From DASQWC01 sp035640475 (GTDB lineage Bacteria > Actinomycetota > JAICYB01): a stretch of DNA of 29,295 nt. Positions 7,945 to 16,110 of this stretch are shown one piece after another (positions within the stretch are counted from its first letter, which is position 1; the number at the start of each line of letters is the position of its first letter). The stretch lies in NCBI GenBank assembly GCA_035640475.1, contig DASQWC010000105.1, positions 1 to 29,295 of the forward strand. The letters run 5' to 3'. Made by a program: the position numbers and the translations under genes. The notes beneath the pieces are model-generated. The model did not search any database. It was not told where the DNA came from and worked only from the letters and a program-made list of their open reading frames with translations.

Positions 7945-8616
7945 CTACTCGACGATGCGCGACTCAGCCGCGTGGAAGGGTCCCCACTCACCTTCGAAGT
8001 AACCGCCGCGATCGCCGTCCCATTCCAGCTCGTCGATCTGCTCGACGCTCCGGCGTCCCGTCATCGTCCGGAAGAGATCGAAGCGGGAACCGTTCACCGT
8101 CGCCTCGGGCGTTCCGTCTCCGGAGACAACGTCGTCGCCTTCGTGCGTGCGTATGCGCAAGGCCGGGAGACCTCGCTCTCTCGCGATCTCGCCGATGCGG
8201 TTGGCGAGCCACTCGAACCCAAGCCGCACCGCTTCCACATCGCGAGCGCCGGGAATGCCGAGCGCGCCGCAGATGTCGTGCTCGTGTGTCGTGAGGTCGG
8301 CAAGCCACTGGACCTCGGCGCCGCCGAAGTTGTGACAGATCGCCTCACACTTCGGGCCGTAGTCGTCCCACTCTTCGAGGATCTTCGACATGGACCAGTC
8401 GCGACGCTCGTCTACTTGCCGTTTGGTCCACGGGTTGGTCGCGACGCCGTCGAGCCGGCCGTTGATGATGTCGGCGCACACACCGGACAAGTGCGAAACG
8501 AGCTCGCGCACCGTCCACTCGGGGCACGCGGGAACGGTGACGTTCACGTCGGCATCGCGGACCATTTCCGAGATTCGCTCTCTGCCCGCGCGATACAGCT
8601 CTGCGACCTCCGTCAT
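7945..8616 (-). CDS. Maleylpyruvate isomerase / DinB-like thiol-dependent protein
   Basis: 223 aa with the MDMPI N-terminal four-helix fold: CPEWTVRELVSHLSG at residues 31-45 and WLADLTTHEHDICGALG at 104-120. His42 and the HEHD cluster at 111-114 are the likely metal ligands. Members of this actinobacterial family are metal-dependent and, where studied, use mycothiol in isomerase or transferase reactions; many have no assigned reaction. The ATG at 8616 overlaps the carboxylesterase stop (ATGA). The gene suggests a mycothiol-making host but does not define a substrate. Confidence 0.82.
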   Translation of the reverse strand: MTEVAELYRAGRERISEMVRDADVNVTVPACPEWTVRELVSHLSGVCADIINGRLDGVATNPWTKRQVDERRDWSMSKILEEWDDYGPKCEAICHNFGGAEVQWLADLTTHEHDICGALGIPGARDVEAVRLGFEWLANRIGEIARERGLPALRIRTHEGDDVVSGDGTPEATVNGSRFDLFRTMTGRRSVEQIDELEWDGDRGGYFEGEWGPFHAAESRIVE

Positions 8617-10070
8617 GTGAACACCTCGCGTTGTATCCGAAGCGGGTCTTCGGCGACGTCGGATCGCTCGTCGAACTCCATCACGAGACGGTCGTCCTTC
8701 GTATAAGCCGGCCACCCGGGGTCGCCGTTCGTGATGAACCCTACCCACGCTCCGTGCATCCGATCGGCCAGCTGCTGCGGGGCATCCGGCCCGATGAGCC
8801 CGTCGGCCACGCGTTCGGCGTCGAGGTTGTCGAAGACGAAGGGAACGTCGAGGCAGTGCGCGGCCCCGACGACGCCGTCGAACACCGGCGACCGCCACGT
8901 GAACTGGTAGCCGTGCGTCGGGGCGCCGAGTGCCGCGCGGTCCTCGAGCAGGTCGGCAAGCGGCGCCCGGAAGCTCCGGTCGGTGCATGCCTGCGCAAAC
9001 GCGTCGACGAGGTCGGCCGATCGGACATGCTCGAGATAACGAGTCAGTCGCTCTCCTTCGAGCCCCATCGCCTTCAGGCCGCTCCCGGCCCTGTCGGCGA
9101 ACGTCGCGCGCTGCATGCGGATCAGCCCGTTCAGCTCTTCGGCCGTCGAGCCGGCCAGCAACGCGACGTCGCGCCCGGCCCCGGCGGCAATCGTCTTGTA
9201 CGGGTGCTCCGGAATGACCTCGCCGTCGACGTACGGACGAAGCGCCGGCAGGCGTGGGTCGAACGAGGTCGACAGCGCTTGCGCGGTGAACGGATTCGCC
9301 GCAACGGCGGCGTGCGCGTCGATGAGATCGTCGGGCGTGAAGCGCGAGAACGCTTCGCGCGTCACGCTCACGCCGAGATGCGCAGCCATCTTCTCGGCCA
9401 GCTCTCGTGATGCCGACCGCGCCATGCGCGTGTCCGACGTCCCGCTCATCGCGATCACTCGGTGGAAGAGTCCCTCGGCCCGCGGGTTGACCATCAGCGT
9501 CAGGCAGGCCGCCGAGCCCGCCGATTGCCCGCCGATCGTCACGTTCGCCGGGTCACCCCCGAACGCGGCCGCGTTGTCCTGCACCCAGTGGAGCGCCGAC
9601 AACCAGTCGAGGACGGCCCGGTTCGGCGGAGCATCCTCGATATCGAGAAATCCCTCGATGCCGAGGCGGTAGCCGATCGTTACGACCACGACGCCGTCGC
9701 GGGCGAACCGCGTGCCTCGGTACCACGGACTGCGATTGCATCCCGACACCCAGCCGCCGCCGTGGATGTACACGAAGACCGGGAGCCGGGCGTCGCCCGG
9801 GTCGGGCGTGTACACGTTGAGGTTGAGACAGTCGTCGCCGCGCTCGACGGGCTCGGGAATGATCGTCGTGACCGGATCTCGCTGCGGCGCGGTCGGCCCG
9901 TAGGCCAACGCCTCGCGCGTGCCGTCCCACGGAGCGACTCGCTCAGGTGGAAGAAAGCGTCGCGCCCCGAACGGAGGCTCGGCGAACGGAATGCCGAGGA
10001 ACACCGCAGCCTGCTCCTCGACGAAGCCGCGCACGGCGCCCGAAGACGTCCTGACGACGGGATCGCTCAT
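8613..10070 (-). CDS. Type-B carboxylesterase / lipase
   Basis: A 485-aa alpha/beta-hydrolase of the carboxylesterase B family. The oxyanion loop YIHGGGW is at about residues 101-107, the nucleophile Ser183 lies in GGQSAGSAA, and the histidine is probably that of GAAHCLDVPF near the C-terminus. EDCLNLN-like DDCLNLNVYTP is also a family signature. No signal peptide is visible, so it should be cytoplasmic and hydrolyse an ester, lactone or steroid ester. ATG at 10070 is preferred to the GTG at 10079 because AGGGTGG precedes it and the conserved start MSDPVVRTSSG matches. It sits 10 nt after the upstream crotonase stop and overlaps the MDMPI-like gene by ATGA. Confidence 0.9.
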   Translation of the reverse strand: MSDPVVRTSSGAVRGFVEEQAAVFLGIPFAEPPFGARRFLPPERVAPWDGTREALAYGPTAPQRDPVTTIIPEPVERGDDCLNLNVYTPDPGDARLPVFVYIHGGGWVSGCNRSPWYRGTRFARDGVVVVTIGYRLGIEGFLDIEDAPPNRAVLDWLSALHWVQDNAAAFGGDPANVTIGGQSAGSAACLTLMVNPRAEGLFHRVIAMSGTSDTRMARSASRELAEKMAAHLGVSVTREAFSRFTPDDLIDAHAAVAANPFTAQALSTSFDPRLPALRPYVDGEVIPEHPYKTIAAGAGRDVALLAGSTAEELNGLIRMQRATFADRAGSGLKAMGLEGERLTRYLEHVRSADLVDAFAQACTDRSFRAPLADLLEDRAALGAPTHGYQFTWRSPVFDGVVGAAHCLDVPFVFDNLDAERVADGLIGPDAPQQLADRMHGAWVGFITNGDPGWPAYTKDDRLVMEFDERSDVAEDPLRIQREVFT

Positions 10071-10080
10071 GCCGCCCACC

Positions 10081-10890
10081 CTAGTCCCGGAAGACCGGCG
10101 GGCGTTTTTCCTTGCGCGCCTTGACCGATTCTTCGAAGTTCTGGGTCGTCAGCCGGACGAAGAGCTGCGCGATGCCTTCGTGATCCATGTGCGCGGCAAA
10201 GCTCGCAGCGTCGAGGCTCGACCAAAGCATCCGTTTCGTCAGCTCGATGCCGGGACGGCTGAATCCGATGATGCGCTCGGCGAGCTCGTAGCAGGCGTCG
10301 AGGAGCTCGTCCGGTTCGGTGACCCGGGAGACAAGACCCATGTTCCCGGCCTCCGAAGCGTCTACGTCGCGGCCGGACAGCATGATCTCGAACGCGCGGG
10401 ACGACCCGACGGCGCGCGGCAAGAGATAGCTGATGCCCAGCTCGGCCGCCGTCAGGCCGTTGTTGATGCCGGCCGCGCGGAAGTACGCAGCCGTCGACGC
10501 GATGCGAACGTCCATCGCGAGCGCGAGACAGAACCCGCCGCCGATTGCGGCGCCGTTGATCGCGCCGATCACCGGCTGGTGCATGCGGCGGATGGAGAGG
10601 ATCACGTCGTCCAGCAGCTCCATCGCGCGAAGCGCGATCGTCGGCACGGTCAAGCCCTCGATGTTCGGCACGATCCCGGAGTCCTCGTGGTCTGCCCCCG
10701 AGCAGAACCCGTGACCGGCTCCGGTCACGACGACGACGCGTGTGTCGTTGTCACCACTGACTTCGCGCAGCGCATCGCGGAACGGAATCATCACGTCGAA
10801 GGCCATCGCGTTCATCCGGTCGGGCCGGTCGAGCGTGATGAGCGTGACGTGCGGACGCGGCTTGTCGACCTCAACGAACTTCTCCGTCAC
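10081..10890 (-). CDS. Enoyl-CoA hydratase/isomerase (crotonase family)
   Basis: 269 aa starting at a GTG that overlaps the stop of the quinone oxidoreductase (GTGA). Oxyanion-hole segments are GFCSGADHE (61-69) and INGAAIGGGF (111-120). The first classical catalytic Glu is replaced (AAGINNG instead of PE..G), but Glu150 in TAAELGISYLLPR and Glu168 in SRAFEIML are present. This arrangement differs from the 187-969 and 12842-13636 paralogues, so the three crotonases probably do different chemistry (hydration, isomerisation or thioester/ring cleavage). Substrate unknown; the operon context is ester hydrolysis plus a reductase. Confidence 0.9.
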   Translation of the reverse strand: MTEKFVEVDKPRPHVTLITLDRPDRMNAMAFDVMIPFRDALREVSGDNDTRVVVVTGAGHGFCSGADHEDSGIVPNIEGLTVPTIALRAMELLDDVILSIRRMHQPVIGAINGAAIGGGFCLALAMDVRIASTAAYFRAAGINNGLTAAELGISYLLPRAVGSSRAFEIMLSGRDVDASEAGNMGLVSRVTEPDELLDACYELAERIIGFSRPGIELTKRMLWSSLDAASFAAHMDHEGIAQLFVRLTTQNFEESVKARKEKRPPVFRD

Positions 10891-11855
10891 GGAACGAGGA
10901 CGACCTTTCCGGTGACGCGCCGTTGTTCGAAGTCGCGCAACGCATCGGTGACGCGATCCAACGGAACGACCGACGGCGCGATCGGTCGAAGTCTCCCGTC
11001 GCTGACGGCGTCGATCACCTCCGCGACCAAGGCTCGGTTCTCGTCGGGGTTGCGCATGACCCAGCCGCCCCACTCCACCCCGACGACCGTCCGATTGTTG
11101 AGCAGGACCTGATTGAGCGGAATGCGCGGGATCTCCCCGGCCGCGAAGCCGATCACGACGTAACGGCCCATCAGCTTCAATGCGCGCAGGGCCGGCTCGG
11201 CCAAGTCGCCGCCGACCGAGTCGTAGACGATGTCGACGCCGCCCCCGGAGATCTCGCGTGCGCGAACCTTGATGTCCTCCGACGAGTCGATCGTCGCCTC
11301 GGCCCCCAGTGCTTCGGCCGCCGCTCGCTTGTCGGCGCTCGACGCGACGCCGATCACCCGGGCGCCGAGACTGCGCGCGACATCCACGGCGGCGAGACCC
11401 GTGCCGCCTCCGGCGCCGAGGACGAGCACCCACTCGTCGGGGGCGACGGTCGTCCGGCGCGTCAGCGCGAACCACGCCGTCGCGTAGCTCTGCACGAGCG
11501 ACGCGCCCTCCTCGAAACCGATCGTGTCGGGCAGGGGGAAGACCGCCGACGCGCCGGCGATCGCTTGCTCCGCGAATCCTCCCAGTCCGACCGACGCGAT
11601 GACACGGTCACCGGCGGAGATCCCGTCGACACCGTCTCCGATGTCCGCGACGACACCGGCGACCTCCGTTCCGGGTGTATACGGCACCGGCGGCTTAATC
11701 TGGTAGCCGCCGCGGATCATGAGTGCGTCGACGAACGTCATGCCCGCCGCGCGCACATCGACGAGGACCTGACCCGGCCCGGCCGTCAGCGGTTCGCTCT
11801 CCTCGATCGTCACGGCATCGAGGGAGCCGATCTCATGGCAGACAACTCGCCGCAC
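10887..11855 (-). CDS. NADPH:quinone oxidoreductase-like MDR protein
   Basis: 322 aa of the zinc-independent medium-chain dehydrogenase/reductase superfamily. The GroES-like half contains YTPGTEVAGVV; the Rossmann half has LGAGGGTGLAAVDVARSLGA and VGGDLAEPAL. The structural-zinc cysteine lobe is absent, as in quinone reductases and crotonyl-CoA reductase relatives. It should use NADPH to reduce a quinone or an enone/enoyl substrate; the choice cannot be made from sequence. GTG at 11855 is the start; the previous gene, the copper lipoprotein, ends 34 nt upstream. Overlap with the crotonase (GTGA) implies coupled translation. Confidence 0.9.
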   Translation of the reverse strand: MRRVVCHEIGSLDAVTIEESEPLTAGPGQVLVDVRAAGMTFVDALMIRGGYQIKPPVPYTPGTEVAGVVADIGDGVDGISAGDRVIASVGLGGFAEQAIAGASAVFPLPDTIGFEEGASLVQSYATAWFALTRRTTVAPDEWVLVLGAGGGTGLAAVDVARSLGARVIGVASSADKRAAAEALGAEATIDSSEDIKVRAREISGGGVDIVYDSVGGDLAEPALRALKLMGRYVVIGFAAGEIPRIPLNQVLLNNRTVVGVEWGGWVMRNPDENRALVAEVIDAVSDGRLRPIAPSVVPLDRVTDALRDFEQRRVTGKVVLVP

Positions 11856-11889
11856 GAGCGGCAGCCTCGCATGCTCGCGACCTCCGCCG

Positions 11890-12258
11890 CTACCCTCCCT
11901 CGATCACGCCGTCCATGCCGCCGTGGTACGAGCACTGGAACTCGGTCACACCCTTGGGAATCCGCAAGCGGGCATGCGCCGTCTCGCCGGGCTCGATCGT
12001 GCCCGTCGTCAGGCCGAGATCCTCGACTCGGAACTCATGGTTTGTGTCGCCGAGGTTCTTCACCTCGACGACGATCGCATCACCTGCCCTGCCCTCGAGC
12101 ACCGTCTTGTCGAACGTGTTGTCGCGCGCGTAGATGACGACGTCCGAATCAGGAACGGATCCTCGTCCCACGTCGCCGGACGGATCCGACGTCTGACACG
12201 CTCCGAGGACGAGGCCGGAGAGCATCACTGCGGCGCCGATGATGAAGATCTTGCGCAT
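11890..12258 (-). CDS. Cupredoxin-domain lipoprotein (type 1 copper)
   Basis: 122 aa starting with MRKIFII, a hydrophobic signal and the lipobox LVLGAC with Cys21 as the lipidation site, so it is anchored outside the membrane. The mature part is a plastocyanin-like beta fold with a complete type 1 copper set: His74 in TNHEF, then Cys109, His112 and Met115 in CSYHGGM. It should be a small electron carrier or copper-binding protein. ATG at 12258 is preferred to the upstream TTG because GGAG (12265-12268) lies 6 nt before it. It is the first gene of the minus operon running to 7309, an odd position for an extracytoplasmic electron carrier. Confidence 0.87.
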   Translation of the reverse strand: MRKIFIIGAAVMLSGLVLGACQTSDPSGDVGRGSVPDSDVVIYARDNTFDKTVLEGRAGDAIVVEVKNLGDTNHEFRVEDLGLTTGTIEPGETAHARLRIPKGVTEFQCSYHGGMDGVIEGG

Positions 12259-12359
12259 GTTGGTCTCCAAAGAGTCGACATGCGCGCAGCATGGATGCAG
12301 CCGGCAGCGACAACAATCGGGAATCTTCCCCTTTTATCCCTGACCGACATGGTTTGGGG

Positions 12360-12375
12360 TCCGGGATCACCCGGA
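12360..12375 (-). terminator. Hairpin just after the seven-gene operon
   Basis: TCCGGG-ATCA-CCCGGA is a perfect 6-bp stem 2 nt beyond the stop of the PPOX-fold gene. No T-run follows on the minus strand (it reads CCCCAAACC), so it is at best a weak or factor-dependent terminator or an mRNA 3'-end stabiliser. Confidence 0.35.
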
Positions 12376-12377
12376 GG

Positions 12378-12842
12378 TCAGTCGAAGGTCCATTTCGTAG
12401 ACGTCTTCACGTCTTCATCTCGCCAGCCGTAGACGACGAGTGGTCGCACCAGGTAGTTGAGCCAATCGTCCTCGAGTCCATAGCCGTACTTTTCGTTGTA
12501 GACGGCCACGGCTCTGACCCGGCGCTCTCCATCATTCGTGCGCTCGGCCGTCCCTTCGACGATCAACACGTCGACCGCGCTGTCGACGTGGATCGTGATG
12601 TCGACATTGCCGTCGGACCGCTTCGTGGCTCGCTGCACGCCCCCGTGACCGATGCTGAGATAGAGGAGACCTTCGAACCACACTCCCCAAACGGGACGGG
12701 CCTGGGGGAAGCCGTTCCGGCGTGTCGTGACGACCCAGTAGTTGCGGCACGACACGAGTTGGTTCTCGGCCCACTTCCACGGCAAGAGCTCGGTGCCGCG
12801 CTCCATCCCGAGCGTCGGCTTCGAGGCTACGGGCCCGGGCAC
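12378..12842 (-). CDS. Pyridoxamine 5'-phosphate oxidase-fold (FDOR/PPOX) protein
   Basis: 154 aa with the split-barrel pattern NYWVVTTRRNGFPQARPVWGVWFEGLLYL (split over residues 30-58) followed by IHVDSAVDVLIVEGTAER. This is typical of actinobacterial PPOX-family proteins that bind FMN or F420; cofactor and substrate cannot be decided by eye. The GTG at 12842 overlaps the TAG of the EchA19-like gene as TAGTG, so it is the last gene of the seven-gene operon. A redox role on a sterol or enoyl intermediate is conceivable but unproven. Confidence 0.85.
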   Translation of the reverse strand: MPGPVASKPTLGMERGTELLPWKWAENQLVSCRNYWVVTTRRNGFPQARPVWGVWFEGLLYLSIGHGGVQRATKRSDGNVDITIHVDSAVDVLIVEGTAERTNDGERRVRAVAVYNEKYGYGLEDDWLNYLVRPLVVYGWRDEDVKTSTKWTFD

Positions 12843-13636
12843 TACTTCCCTTTGAAGTCGGGCTTGCGTTTCTCGGCAAAGGCCTTCGGGCCTTCGCGTG
12901 CGTCCTCCGTGAGGAACGTCTCGATTCCCAGCGGCGCTTCGAGCTTGAAGGCCTCCTCCTCGGGGAGGCATTCGGTGACGCGCAGCGTCTTGAGGATGTT
13001 GCGAACGGCAACCGGCCCGTTCGCGGAGATCGTCTCCGCGATCTCCTTTGCCTTGTCGAGGGCACGGCCGTCCTGGACGACGTAGCCGATCAGACCGAAG
13101 TCGAGGGCTTCCTTCGCGGTAATGCGTCGGCCGGTCAGCAGCATGTCTGCCGCCACCGTGTACGGGATCTGCCGGCGCAGACGTACCGTCGAGCCGCCCA
13201 GCGGGAAGAGTCCCCAACGCACCTCGGCCACGGCGAACTGCGCGCTCTCGCCGGCGACCCGTATGTCCGTTCCCTGCAGAACCTCGGTGCCGCCGGCCAC
13301 GGCATATCCCTCCACTGCGGCGATGAGCGGCTTGTCGAGCAGAAATCCTTTGAGCAGCGGCTTGAGGTAGGTGGGGTCGAACGAGCCCTGACGCTCCCCC
13401 TCGGTCATGCCCTTGCCCGGATCGCTGGCGGCGAAGCCCTTGAGGTCGGCTCCCGCGCAGAAGTGACCGCCGGCGCCCGTGAGGATAGCGACGCGGATGT
13501 CCGGATTCGCGTTCACCTCGTCCCACGCCTCGGACATGATCTGCATCATCTCGGTGGACAGCGCGTTGCGCGCCTCGGGACGGTTCATCGTGACGATCAG
13601 CGTGTGACCGTCCCGCTCGACCAGACATTCGCTCAT
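12842..13636 (-). CDS. echA19: EchA19-like steroid enoyl-CoA hydratase
   Basis: A 264-aa crotonase whose whole length resembles what I recall of mycobacterial EchA19, including HTLIVTMNRPEARNALSTEM, IAAVEGYAVAGGTEVLQGT, the RQIPYT helix and the ending FAEKRKPDF. EchA19 hydrates the enoyl-CoA of the sterol side chain. Glu138 in AVAEVRWGL is present, and the second acid is Asp164 in VAADMLLTG, as in EchA19. ATG at 13636 overlaps the cupin stop (ATGA). The company of Ltp3/Ltp4-like and DUF35 genes matches the mycobacterial region near fadD19 and supports the name. Substrate assignment remains inference. Confidence 0.85.
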   Translation of the reverse strand: MSECLVERDGHTLIVTMNRPEARNALSTEMMQIMSEAWDEVNANPDIRVAILTGAGGHFCAGADLKGFAASDPGKGMTEGERQGSFDPTYLKPLLKGFLLDKPLIAAVEGYAVAGGTEVLQGTDIRVAGESAQFAVAEVRWGLFPLGGSTVRLRRQIPYTVAADMLLTGRRITAKEALDFGLIGYVVQDGRALDKAKEIAETISANGPVAVRNILKTLRVTECLPEEEAFKLEAPLGIETFLTEDAREGPKAFAEKRKPDFKGK

Positions 13637-13971
13637 CGTTCACTCCCGTATTGCTTGGTCTCCGGACGCTCGAGCAACAGTGCGTGCGCAGTCGTTTGCG
13701 CGAGAGGTCGATGCCGGACACCCTTCGGCTCAACGAAAACATCACCCGCGTGCAGGTGCACGGGCTCGGCCCCCTCGAGCTCGATCGTGAACTCGCCGTC
13801 CCAGCACAGAAACAGCTCGTCCTCGTCGTGTGCGTGCCACGGGAACTCGCCTTCCAGCCGCGCGATGCGGACGATCGAGTCGTTGACCTCGACGACGTCG
13901 TGCGGCTGCCAGGGTCCGGGCAGGGCTTCGACGAGAGACGGAATCGAGATCGCGCTACGGCTTGGCGTCAC
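13633..13971 (-). CDS. Small single-domain cupin
   Basis: 112 aa with both cupin motifs: WHAHDEDELFLCWDGEF and GDVFVEPKGVRHRPLA, giving the His, His, Glu and His metal ligands. The GTG at 13971 is the only reasonable start and lies inside the last codons of the Ltp3-like gene, a 17-nt overlap, so translation must be coupled. Cupins of this size can be isomerases, dioxygenases or simple sugar/metal-binding proteins; no function is assigned. The position between the thiolase-fold protein and the crotonase suggests a part in the same side-chain pathway. Confidence 0.86.
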   Translation of the reverse strand: MTPSRSAISIPSLVEALPGPWQPHDVVEVNDSIVRIARLEGEFPWHAHDEDELFLCWDGEFTIELEGAEPVHLHAGDVFVEPKGVRHRPLAQTTAHALLLERPETKQYGSER

Positions 13972-15097
13972 GCACCACCCACATCGCAAAGAACTGCGCG
14001 GCGCCGCCGTATGCGTGGCCGACGGCGGTCTTCGCGCCGTCGACCTGGTGCTCGCCCGCCATCCCACGCACCTGCAGCGCTGCTTCGAGGAAGCGCAGCA
14101 TCCCGGACGCACCGATCGGGTTCGACGACAGCACACCGCCGGACACGTTCGTCGGCAGCTTGCCGCCGAAGTTCGTCTCGCCGGACTCGACGAGCTTCCA
14201 GCCTTCGCCGGGCGCGGCGAAGCCGAGGTTCTCGAGCCACATCGGCTCGTACCACGAGAACGGCACGTAGCACTCGAGCACGTCCACATCGTTGATCGGA
14301 TCCTTGATGCCGGCTTGCCCGTAGACGTCGGCGGCGCAGTCCTTGCCGCCCTGCGGACTCACCGGGTCGCGTCCGGGGAACTGGCCGAGCTCGCTCCGGA
14401 TGGCCGTCCCGTGCACCCACGCGACCTGCTTCTTCGACCCGTCGGCGACTTTCTCGTTTGCGAGCACCATGGCGGCCGCGCCGTCGGACGTCGGGCAAGA
14501 CTCGAGCCGGCGCACCGGCTCCCACACGTACGGCGAGTCGAGCACCTGCTCGATCGTGATGTCCGGAAGCTTCAGGTGCGCGTACGGATTCTTCAGCGCG
14601 TTAAGGCGGTCCTTCACGGCGACGGCGGGACCGATGTAATCGGGCGCGTTCGCGCGGTCGATGTACGCGCGCATGTGCGGCGCGAAGTATCCTCCGGCGC
14701 CGACGCTGCCGCTTCGTCCGCCGCTGAAAACCGCTGTGGTATCGCCCTCCGACTGCTTCTCGAAGCCGATCGTGAGGACTTTGTCTCGCACGCCGGACGA
14801 CACGAGATGGGTCGCGACCACGGCCGTCGAACCACCGACGCTTCCGGCCGTGTGCACGCGCATGATCGGCTTGCCGGCGCAGCCGAGCGCGTCGGCCAGG
14901 TACATCTCGGGCATCATCACGCCCTCGAATGTGTCGGGCGCCTTGCCGATGACGACGGCGTCGATGTCCGTCCAGTCCATCTCGGCATCTTCGAGGGCCC
15001 GGACGGCGGCCTCACGCAGGAGCCCGGCCATCGACAGGTCGTCGCGCACCTTCTTGTGGTGCGTCTGTCCGATGCCCACGACGGCCGTGCGATTCAC
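13955..15097 (-). CDS. ltp3: Ltp3-like thiolase-fold protein, likely retro-aldolase subunit
   Basis: 380 aa of the SCP-x/Ltp thiolase branch (early AVVGIGQT, later SGGVLSSNPIGASGM). The usual nucleophilic cysteine is missing: the loop reads HTAGSVGGS. The GHPxG histidine is Asn in SSNPIGASG. Ltp2-type proteins with such losses are retro-aldolases that work with a DUF35 partner and use tyrosines rather than a thiolase cysteine; Ltp3 and Ltp4 are needed for C24-branched sterol side chains in Rhodococcus. The order DUF35, 338-aa, 380-aa matches the mycobacterial Rv3521-Ltp4-Ltp3 order and sizes as I recall them. GTG start overlaps the Ltp4-like stop (GTGA). Confidence 0.82.
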   Translation of the reverse strand: MNRTAVVGIGQTHHKKVRDDLSMAGLLREAAVRALEDAEMDWTDIDAVVIGKAPDTFEGVMMPEMYLADALGCAGKPIMRVHTAGSVGGSTAVVATHLVSSGVRDKVLTIGFEKQSEGDTTAVFSGGRSGSVGAGGYFAPHMRAYIDRANAPDYIGPAVAVKDRLNALKNPYAHLKLPDITIEQVLDSPYVWEPVRRLESCPTSDGAAAMVLANEKVADGSKKQVAWVHGTAIRSELGQFPGRDPVSPQGGKDCAADVYGQAGIKDPINDVDVLECYVPFSWYEPMWLENLGFAAPGEGWKLVESGETNFGGKLPTNVSGGVLSSNPIGASGMLRFLEAALQVRGMAGEHQVDGAKTAVGHAYGGAAQFFAMWVVRDAKP

Positions 15098-16110
15098 TCG
15101 TCGCCCTCCAAGACACACACGAGGTTCTGTTGGAGGCACGGACCGGCGGACGCGTGGCCGAGCACACGCTTCCGACCGCCTTCGATGATCTGGTTCGCCG
15201 CCTCGCCGATGCGGACCAAGCCTGTGGCGATGACGGGGTTGGCTTTGAGCGCACCGCCCGACGGATTTATCTCGACGTCGTTGCCGAGTCCGAGCGCTTC
15301 GCGCAGGATCAGCTCTTCGTGGCTGAACTGCGCGGCGAGCTCGGCCACCTCGATCGGGCCCTTGCCGACACCCGCTTGCTCGGCCGCAATCCGGGCCGCG
15401 TGTGAGACGCTCAGGTCGCGGGTGCCCGGATAGTGCGGATCGACGCGATGATCGATGCCGGAAATCCACGCCGGACGCTCGCACAGCTCGCGCGCCTTGT
15501 CTCCGACGGCGAGAACGATCGCGGCGCCGCCGTCCGACATCGTCGGCGTGTCGTGCGCGCGCAGCGGCTCCACGACGTACGGCTCTTTCAAGAGAGCATC
15601 GGCGTCGCCGCCGCGAATGCGAGCGGCGACTTCGGCGAAGTCCTTCTCGGTGGCCTTGCCCGAAGTGATCAGCGCCTGCGCCTGCAGCGCGGCGAGGGAG
15701 ATGTTGTCGGGCCACAGCGGCATCAGGTAGTAGGGGTCGAGCCCGACCACCGACACTTCGCGCCAGTCGCAGCGCGACGTTATGCCGGAGGCGAAGACCA
15801 ACGCTGTGTCGATGTCGCCGTGGTGCAGGCGCACCCAGGCTTCATAGAGCGCCCACGCACCGTCCATCTCGACGTGCGACTCGGAGATCGGGGGCCATGC
15901 GCCGGTGACCTCGAGGGTTTGCACGAACGCGAATGGCGCGCCGGACAGGTAGTCGCAGCTCGCCGAGCAGGTGAACCCGATGTCCTTGCGGGTGAGGTTG
16001 GCACGATCGAGCGCCTCGTTGACGGCGGGGAAGAGCATCTGCGTTTCCGTCTCTTCAACACCGAATTGAGGTGTCGACTGCGCGTAGCCGACGATCGCGA
16101 TATCGGTCAA
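15094..16110 (-). CDS. ltp4: Ltp4-like thiolase-fold protein, likely retro-aldolase subunit
   Basis: 338 aa starting at TTG 16110, with GGAG 8 nt upstream and a TTGA overlap with the DUF35 gene. IAIVGYAQSTP starts the thiolase fold. The position of the catalytic cysteine reads SHVEMDGAWAL, so no Cys is available, and the C-terminal loop is GHASAGPCLQQN rather than CxGGGxG. INPSGGALKANP lacks the canonical His. The losses differ from those of the neighbouring Ltp3-like protein, suggesting a hetero-oligomer with unequal subunits. Cleavage of a beta-hydroxyacyl-CoA to a ketone or aldehyde plus short acyl-CoA is the expected reaction by analogy with Ltp2. Confidence 0.82.
   Translation of the reverse strand: MTDIAIVGYAQSTPQFGVEETETQMLFPAVNEALDRANLTRKDIGFTCSASCDYLSGAPFAFVQTLEVTGAWPPISESHVEMDGAWALYEAWVRLHHGDIDTALVFASGITSRCDWREVSVVGLDPYYLMPLWPDNISLAALQAQALITSGKATEKDFAEVAARIRGGDADALLKEPYVVEPLRAHDTPTMSDGGAAIVLAVGDKARELCERPAWISGIDHRVDPHYPGTRDLSVSHAARIAAEQAGVGKGPIEVAELAAQFSHEELILREALGLGNDVEINPSGGALKANPVIATGLVRIGEAANQIIEGGRKRVLGHASAGPCLQQNLVCVLEGDE

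Noticed and set aside
13463..15433. 656-codon plus-strand open frame over the cupin/Ltp3 region
   Set aside because: Low-complexity His/Arg-rich translation with no domain; the minus strand carries three recognisable, overlapping genes.
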